A stretch of DNA of 64,000 bases from Halocaridina rubra (Eukaryota > Arthropoda > Malacostraca > Decapoda > Atyidae), in assembly GCA_037179515.1 (NCBI GenBank), contig JAXCGZ010007579.1, positions 131,001 to 195,000 of the forward strand, written 5' to 3'. How positions within the stretch are numbered: the stretch's first letter is position 1; each line of letters begins with the position of its first letter. This document shows, piece after piece, positions 55,121 through 64,000 of the stretch. The position numbers and the translations under genes are program-made. A model generated the notes under the pieces. That model was not told the origin of the DNA and did no database searches. It worked only from the letters and a program-made list of their open reading frames with translations.

Positions 55121-57204
55121 GAGCATTCTTTCTTCAGAAAAAAAAAGGTATTTGAGTTATGGTTTTACATTTGTCAAATAAGAGTCATAATCAGCTCCCC
55201 AGTGACAACACCGTTTCCAGGGTTCAAAATGTTAGGGTGTTCGTATTCAAGCATCTATAGAGTAAAGATTAAGTTTTTATTTTTTATTAATAATTATTAC
55301 AGAGCATTACTTTATCAAATTTATTTTTTTTATTCTGATTATTTAATATTCACATATTTCCTCTTTAAGACAGGAAGCACGAATATGCGAATGTATGGAA
55401 GCACGTGAGCTCTCAGTTGTTGACTTTTTTTCTTTTGTCATTGCAAAAGATGACTACGCATCATGACAGAAACTCAATAAGTTCGTCCATGCATGTATAC
55501 GGATCGTCAGTGCTGCTATTTAATAATATAACATAACGAAAACGTTAAAATATTCTTTATGGACTGGAGTGCCTGAGGCAAGATCTTGATGTAAAACAGT
55601 CACAATACTACATACATATATGTTCGGATGAAGAGGAATATTGTATTTTTATTATAAATTAGAGCGCTTATTGCATGGTCAAAATAATATATGTATGTAT
55701 GTATGTATATACATACATATAAATATATACATATGTGCACGTCAAAATCAAAGTTGTTGTTATACGTTTGCTTGCGAATTCCACAACACTGTATATCATT
55801 CCTACATTTGCGTTATTATTGAGGCACAAGTCTCGCAGCCCAACTCCGACACAATATGTTACCCCAAAATATGAACACCAGCAGTGCAGAAAGGGCAGAT
55901 TCATAGTCAAATGAAATGGATGCAGGAAAAAGAAAAACAAGTACAATATGATGTAACAGGGGAGGGTTTTGCCGTGTTACAAAGAATGAAAAAAATAACA
56001 AAATTAGTCGTTTTCAAGAGATACACACATATATCATATTCATATCCCTGAATGAATGAATGAATTAATTAATGAATGAATGAAATAAAGAATGTTTATT
56101 GAAAGCTACAAAACACGTTAACGATCAGAGTTAGAATTATAATGGCGAGGTCAATAAACAGAGAGCACCGTGGAAAAAAAAAATCCCTCCTTTTACGTAA
56201 GCGAAAAAGTAGCATGTCAGGAGGCAGATTTGAGGCCTAGACAGTTTAAGAACATTTTACTAATCCAATTAAGGTATTTTCTACAGTATGACTAGTCCAA
56301 TTTACTCGCTGGAGACAGAGGGTAAAGCAGTGCAAAGGTGGTGACCCCAAGTCAGCTTGGAAATAAGCAGATGTTGGGAGGGGGGGAAGGGAGGCAAGGA
56401 AGCTACGCATACTGAAGAAGAAGAAGAAGAAGAAGAAGAAGAAGAAGAAGAAGAAGAAGAAGAAGAAGAAGAAGAAGAGCATTAAGTTACACTCCGGAAG
56501 TCTTATTTCTATTGACTATTTTGCCTTTAAGAAGGCGTGAGATGGGTTTCATTGCCTATCTGACTGAGGGATCGATCATCGAGTAAATGATAATCTTTTG
56601 ACGAACAGATTGATCCTCGTCTTCACAACTGAATACGGAGGCATAATATCCCGAGCCAAGAACCATATGAAAATATCATTTATATTGCGTATTTTTTTGT
56701 ACTTTTATTTCCTCGGCCAAAAACCTCAACTCACATAAGAGATCTTATAAAAATTACCATCCGGTTTCAAGACCTCTAACAAGGACTGCAAAACAGCAGA
56801 GATAAACGCAAGGAAACTGTTGAGAAGTGCCGTAGTAGTAAAGGTCAGAAACAATTAGGAAAGAATGTAAACATTCTTAAAGTTACGAGGGCAGTTCATT
56901 AATTCTATTAATGGAGGGAGAGTGTTATTATACAAGAGGAATTCCAGAAAGGGGGTAACTGGATACGTAGCCATATTTAGTAACGGCATTCTTAAGCTTC
57001 TTCCTCACTTAAAGACGACAAGGGGACTCGATGTGCCACTTAGCTGGGAGGCGTCACATGTATAATGACACTATAGAAATGCGAACACATGAATGCCAAA
57101 TACACACTGGTATACCGTAGAAATTAAGGAAGTATGTTTAGATGATTACATTGCAAAAAAAAATTATTCCGATATTCAAACAAGACTATTATTACTATTT
57201 TTAT
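55121..57204. other. Non-coding with short tandem repeats
   Basis: (GAAT)n-type repeat at 56052-56093 and (GAA)n at 56414-56478. No gene signal. Confidence 0.6.
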
Positions 57205-57230
57205 GATTGCGACACCAGGACGAAAAAAAA

Positions 57231-57307
<77 letters not shown>

Positions 57308-57470
57308 CTCATCGGGCCCGGGCACGAAGAAACCAAAAGTAGAGAAACAGATGGGAAGTGTTATGACTTGTCAGATGTGAAGAGATAATAAGAGATGTGT
57401 AACGAATATCCAAGAATATTCGGTGTTGATGTAGGCATAGAAAAAGAACCGTAACAGAAGGAAGGCTTAA
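57205..57470 (-). mobile_element. LINE 3' tail (LINE-1t family) split by (TA)n
   Basis: Same tail as 51826-52062, but a (TA)n tract (57235-57304) sits between the CCAGGACG part and CCCTCATCGGGCCCGGGCAC. Outside the tract the two copies align closely. Confidence 0.85.
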
Positions 57471-57753
57471 TTTATTCCATTATATCCTGTCAGACATATT
57501 AACATTCCCAATACTCCAAAAATATCTTTCAACATAATGCTAACGATCACACCGCTGCAAACAATGGTACAATACACAAACGCATATGTGCACTTTTTCA
57601 TCACTTTATCTATAATCTGTACATATTGCAGTCTCTTTTTTTTTTCAGGGATCCAGCAGCTCTTGTGGTGATCGACTGTGTGAGTATAACTGTATAAAAC
57701 ATATCTAGAAGCAAGAAATTGCTTATATTATGTCATAAGGAAATAAGCGGTTA

Positions 57754-57869
57754 TGAGGGCATACACTAAGGGTAACGATTACATCTGCCAAAACAAGTCC
57801 TTTGCAAGAAGGCATACGTCCTAGCCCTTAGTAGAAAATGGAGTTCGTGACGTAAAAACCGAATAAATC
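57754..57869 (+). mobile_element. SINE-A copy, 5'-truncated
   Basis: Starts in the body (GAGGGCATACACTAAGGGTA); contains AAACAAGTCCTTTGCAAGAA and ends GTTCGTGACGTAAAAACCG. Both internal promoter boxes are missing. Confidence 0.92.
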
Positions 57870-57904
57870 AATCAATATCAGTATTGCTGTAATACATGAG
57901 AGTA

Positions 57905-58099
57905 CTGGCTAGTACAGTGGTAACGCGCTGGCTTCGCATTCACGAGGTCCAAAGATCGGTTCCCGTCCAAGACCGAAAGTTTAAGCTGTTTACTGGCAGG
58001 AACTGCTGTGGTTGGACACCACAGTGGGGGGTTGGGGCTTGCCCTGGCTGACGAATACCCATTGTATTGAAATGGAAATAAAGGTTTATTATTATTATG
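57905..58099 (+). mobile_element. SINE-C (tRNA-derived, LINE-2t-like tail)
   Basis: Head TGGCTAGTACAGTGGTAACG (A-box-like), AAGATCGGTTCCCGTCC (B-box-like), body GGACACCACAGTGGGGGGTT and GGGGCTTGCCCTGGCTGACG, and tail AATACCCATTGTATTGAAAT, GGAAATAAAGGTTT. The tail resembles the LINE-2t 3' end (AATAACCATTGTACAAAATG, GAAATAAATGTTTG). Confidence 0.85.
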
Positions 58100-58218
58100 A
58101 CCTGGAGTTTGTAAAATCTTTACATAAACTTACATGTGTAAGTGTATAAGTGAAAAGTACTGGGAAAACGAGACAAGTGTAGTGCGGAATGAGTTATATT
58201 TTTGTTCATTGGTAAGTG

Positions 58219-58326
58219 TATGTATCATCCTCTTACTTATTTGCTCAATTACCTGTCTACTTATAAGTGTACTCTTATTTTTGTAACAGAATACCCATTG
58301 TAATATGGAAATATATATTTGTTTGT
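58219..58326 (+). mobile_element. LINE-2t 3' tail fragment
   Basis: CTTACTTATTTGCTCAATTACC, CTGTCTACTTATAAG, AATACCCATTGTAATATGG, AAATATATATTTGTTTG. Only the extreme 3' end is left. Confidence 0.75.
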
Positions 58327-58490
58327 TAGTATATTGTGGCAATTTGCTGCTACTGACCTAACAAACTTTTATGTACAAGAAATATAAAACAGAATTTGCA
58401 CAACTAAGAGCATGAAAAAAAAAATCAAAGTGTAATGTCCGCTGAAAACTGATCGGGCTATTAATAAGCCATTAGATGTGTGAGAACTAT

Positions 58491-58693
58491 TGCAGTCTCC
58501 GTGGCTAAATGGTAGCGTCCGCGACTCTGTGTCGGCAGGTCGAGGATTCGCGCCCCGTCACGGACTGAGGTTAGCAAGGACATGCACTCAAGGTAACGAT
58601 TACATTTGCCAAAACAAGTCCTTCGCAAGAAGGCAACCGTCCTAGTCCTTGGTTGAAAAGGGAGTCCGTGACGTAAACCCGGGACAAACAAAC
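58491..58693 (+). mobile_element. SINE-A copy with 17-bp target-site duplication
   Basis: Full-length. Flanked by AGATGTGTGAGAACTAT (58474-58490) and AGATGTGCGAGGACTAT (58694-58710), two mismatches. It has lost one base step in the A-box region (CTAAATGGTAGCG). Confidence 0.95.
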
Positions 58694-58710
58694 AGATGTG
58701 CGAGGACTAT

Positions 58711-59740
<1,030 letters not shown>

Positions 59741-59910
59741 GTACGAGGTAGCTCAGTGATAAAATACCCGAGTCGAAGAGTAAAAAGCCTGACCAACGAC
59801 GGGTTAATCCAACCGCGGGGCGCTACGGATGGTATCCGTCCTTAATCCCCCTGCTCCAACATGTCTGTGCCCACCATCATTCGAATAAGGGCTAACTGGT
59901 GACATACACA
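59741..59910 (+). mobile_element. SINE-B copy
   Basis: CGAGGTAGCTCAGTGATAAAA head, CCCGAGTCGAAGAGTAAAAAG, GACGGGTTAATCCAACCGCG, TCCGTCCTTAATCCCCCTGC, TCCAACATGTCTGTGCCCAC, ATTCGAATAAGGGCTAA, GTGACATA. Confidence 0.92.
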
Positions 59911-60083
59911 AAACAGCAAGAAATGATATAGATCATGCGATTTATTTCCGTGTTATTGCTTTATGGAGAATTTTTTTTTATAAAATGCAGTCACCAGATA
60001 ACAAATTTAGACATATGCGTTAATATTAATAAATAAGTTAAGAAAAGGCACAACAAAAAAACAAATAAAAAAAATGTACTGCG

Positions 60084-60235
60084 TCACAATTTCTCCCTAT
60101 GAAAACTGGTTAAAGCCGGGGGATTAAGGGTGGATGCTCTTCCTAACGCTCCGCAACGGGATCGAACTCGTGTTAGTCAGGCTTGCCACTTTCCGATTCA
60201 TGCGCTCTACCACTCACTGAGCTACCGCGGCCCCC
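60084..60235 (-). mobile_element. SINE-B copy, reverse orientation
   Basis: GTCACAATTTCTCCCTATG, GGGGGATTAAGGGTGGATGC, TTCCTAACGCTCCGCAACGG, GATCGAACTCGTGTTAGTCA, CACTGAGCTACCGCGGCCC. The head has clear A-box and B-box complements. Confidence 0.93.
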
Positions 60236-60348
60236 AGAGAATATGCATGACAGCAGTATATATAATCTATTTTTCTGTGTCAGTAATATTGAGTTATATT
60301 TTCATTCAGTATCACTAGGGAACAAGTAAGTAGTATGAGATGGAAAAT

Positions 60349-60351
<3 letters not shown>

Positions 60352-60419
<68 letters not shown>
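60352..60419. repeat. (TA)n microsatellite
   Basis: Perfect TA tract, then a T-run and G-run into the SINE-B. Confidence 0.97.
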
Positions 60420-60427
<8 letters not shown>

Positions 60428-60436
60428 TTGGGGGGG

Positions 60437-60848
60437 GGCTGTTTTCTCTGTCACAATTAGTCCCAAATCGAAGGGGGTAAACACAGACAGGTAGATGATG
60501 AAGTAATAAGGTTAGATGATGCCGATAATAACGATCCTGTATCTAGTGGCATACTTACTACTTTATTATTAACATTATTGTAACATTTTTATTACAGCAT
60601 TATTATTTTCTACGAAAGCTACATTTAATTTAACTATATGTCTAACCCTCTTATTTGTTAGTTTAATTACATGTCTACTTATAAGTTACTATTAATGTTG
60701 AATAACCATTGTACAAAATGGAAATAAATGTTTGTTTGTTTGTTTTGTTTGTTTTCTTTAGATGCCCTTCCAAACGCCCCGCGACGGGATCGAACCAGCG
60801 AATGTCCGGCTCATCACTCTCCAACTTTCTAGCTATAGAGGCCACCAA
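60437..60848 (-). mobile_element. SINE-B copy interrupted by a LINE-2t tail
   Basis: SINE-B tail part 60437-60512 (TCTGTCACAATTAGTCCCAA) and head part 60760-60848 (ATGCCCTTCCAAACGCCCCG, GATCGAACCAGCGAATGTCC) are in the same reverse orientation, split by the insert at about 60517-60755. Confidence 0.85.
60517..60755 (+). mobile_element. LINE-2t 3' tail inserted in SINE-B
   Basis: GATGCCGATAATAACGATCC, TTATTATTAACATTATTGTA, ending AAAATGGAAATAAATGTTTG with a TTTG tail. TTAGATG is present on both sides, a likely short target-site duplication. Nearly identical to the copy at 39540-39780. Confidence 0.85.
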
Positions 60849-61044
60849 AAGTAAATACCCAAGGAAACATGATTCTTTTGTTAACAGTATCTCTCACAAT
60901 GATACTGTAAAACTTATTGCTATTTCTTACTATAGAAGAATTTAGAAAACTAGATGGAAATGATTCTGCTTTAGAAATAAAACAAGATAAAAGGGAAAAG
61001 AAATCATACAGGTGCTTTTGAAGCATTTTACTATTAATGCCGGA

Positions 61045-61225
61045 TTCTATGCATACATCAACATCGAATATTCTCTGATATTCGTTACACACCTATTATT
61101 ATCATCATCCCTTCACATCTGACAAGTCACAACACTCCTCATCTCTTGTTTTTATTTGCTTTAAGTTTTCTTCGTGCCCATGCCCGATGAGGGAAATTGT
61201 GTTTGCCTGTTCTGGTGTCACACTT
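61045..61225 (+). mobile_element. LINE 3' tail (LINE-1t family), + orientation
   Basis: ACATCGAATATTCTCTGATAT, CTTCACATCTGACAAGTCAC, TTCTTCGTGCCCATGCCCGA, TGAGGGAAATTG, CTGTTCTGGTGTCACACTTAC. Confidence 0.85.
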
Positions 61226-61797
61226 ACAAAAAGAACTAGAAAAAAAAATAATTTTCCATTATCAATCTATAGTTAAAGGAGGCAGAAAGGCGCTGCAAAT
61301 GGAGGCACCACAAGCGAAACACGAGAAGGGAACATCTTTGGCCAGGACAAAAACATTTCCGAAAGCTATTCTTCTGTTTTCATTTCATCCCTATTTTCAC
61401 TCACGTTATTTATGATCTTACAGAGCTCAAACCAAGGTCACATATCACTGGAGTCTATATAAATGAGTTTTCAAACAGAACCGATTCGATCATTCCAAGA
61501 ACAGGCCATCTAATGGGCTTAAGGCAAAAGACTGTTGCCTAATTTGGGATTGAGGTTGAAGGCAGATATCTAAATTAACTAAAAGTTTTAAACTTTGGTT
61601 AAGTTAAAAGAAGAAAAATACAATTTCTGCAATAAGTCTCTCTCTCTCTCTCTCTCTCAGCCACACAGTTGGACAGCAGTTAGGAGGACAGCAAAAAACA
61701 ATTGAAGGCGTGATCGAATTACTTCCAGTGATTTGCGAGGTTGAGGGATGCGGACGGGAGTAAATGGGAGAGAAAAATGACAAATAGACTAAGATGG

Positions 61798-61809
<12 letters not shown>
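61226..61809. other. Non-coding, short (CT)n at 61637-61658
   Basis: No gene signal. Confidence 0.4.

Positions 61810-61889
<80 letters not shown>
61810..61889. repeat. (GA)n microsatellite
   Basis: GA tract preceded by a short CA run. Confidence 0.97.
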
Positions 61890-61891
<2 letters not shown>

Positions 61892-62150
61892 AAAGAACAG
61901 CATCGAAAGCCCAAAAAGATATATTAAAGGAAAAGTACAGACGTGGTAAAATTAATGTATAAAATGATATAAATAGAGTAATTAATAAACAGACAAACTG
62001 ATGTCGCAAGACTGAAGAAAAAGTTGTATGTGTTCATTTATAAGGGAGATGACATTTGTCTGGATAATTTACGCATTGGTATAGCATTAGAGAGAAAGCA
62101 TATTTTTCACAAGATTCAAAGTCACTATGCTTCAGATAACTCTTCTGAAG

Positions 62151-62251
<101 letters not shown>

Positions 62252-62348
62252 CGCAGAGAACTCTATCAATGAATAATAAATACAGTAGCAACTAATAAAA
62301 ATAACTTAAAAAGAAACACTTTAATGTTGAAATAGGGAATAAAACCTA

Positions 62349-62351
<3 letters not shown>

Positions 62352-62429
<78 letters not shown>
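62352..62429. repeat. (GA)n microsatellite
   Basis: GA tract with one phase break near 62410. Confidence 0.97.
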
Positions 62430-62588
62430 ATGACAGTGAAGAAGAGAAAAGGGTAGGGTTATAATTCATTACTAGGCAGCAGCTGTCTGGCCATTGAGGT
62501 TTTATTGAACTTCAACAATAACCCTTTATTATTTATTATCACCCCCAGTGAGAACCAAATGAACAGTGTAACGAGTGGAAGAGCAGCG

Positions 62589-62589
<1 letters not shown>

Positions 62590-62618
<29 letters not shown>
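62590..62618. repeat. (CA)n microsatellite
   Basis: Short CA tract followed by irregular CACG units. Confidence 0.9.
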
Positions 62619-63837
<1,219 letters not shown>

Positions 63838-63956
63838 CAGAGGTCAAGGCAATTATCGTTTGCAATAAAATCTAAAACAGTAGATGCTCTTATTAAGTGA
63901 TTTTATTCCCTCAGGACTTTGGAAGACGCTTAAATGTTAAACTTTTCTAGAGACGA

Positions 63957-64000
63957 CTGCTACTGCTACTGTTGCTGCTGCTACTACTACTATTATTATT
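63957..64000. repeat. Trinucleotide repeat at window edge
   Basis: CTGCTACTG units turning into (CTA)n and (ATT)n; cut by the window end. Confidence 0.85.

Noticed and set aside
57640..57690. Possible exon after a T-rich tract and CAGG, followed by GTGAGTA
   Set aside because: Only about 30 bases between acceptor and donor, no frame evidence and no neighbouring exon.

Overview
This is a eukaryotic, very repeat-rich genomic window that most resembles a decapod crustacean. The pointers are an extreme density of long dinucleotide microsatellites ((TA)n, (CT/GA)n, (CA/GT)n, often compound), TTAGG-like motifs of the arthropod telomere type, arthropod-type versions of two host genes, and a dense load of LINEs, tRNA-derived SINEs, Tigger/pogo DNA transposons and fold-back elements. 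Species assignment is inference; no bacterial or organellar signal was seen.

Two host genes are supported, arranged tail to tail. (1) A USF (upstream stimulatory factor) bHLH-leucine-zipper gene on the + strand (2151-18188). I assemble it from five coding exons whose phases join without conflict into a 282-residue protein. Intron 1 is about 10.6 kb and holds Tigger/pogo elements, a 179-bp tandem repeat and a 440-bp (CT)n tract; intron 3 holds a decayed LINE with a SINE inserted in it. (2) A lachesin-like GPI-anchored immunoglobulin cell-adhesion gene on the - strand (32969-23014). Seven exons cover three Ig domains and a C-terminal GPI signal; the signal-peptide exon was not found. Its last intron is 6.4 kb and carries RTE and SINE copies. 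Between the two gene ends lies an RTE-type LINE remnant (about 19395-20575).

From about 33.3 kb to the end I see no convincing host coding exon. This half is retroelements (a nearly intact CR1-like reverse transcriptase ORF at 33345-35220, another LINE at 39785-41278, several LINE 3' tails), three tRNA-derived SINE families, three palindromic fold-back elements and many microsatellites. It could be the first intron of the lachesin gene or intergenic DNA.

The most interesting material is in the mobile fraction. One roughly 195-bp SINE family has clear target-site duplications at five copies. A second SINE family has a readable consensus from about eleven copies. A third appears to share the 3' tail of a LINE family in the same window. 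A palindromic element family carries repeated CACGTG E-boxes, the core motif recognised by USF proteins. Tigger-type elements with TA target sites include one that keeps only the N-terminal coding part of a transposase. Several microsatellites seem to have grown inside or at the ends of retroelement tails.
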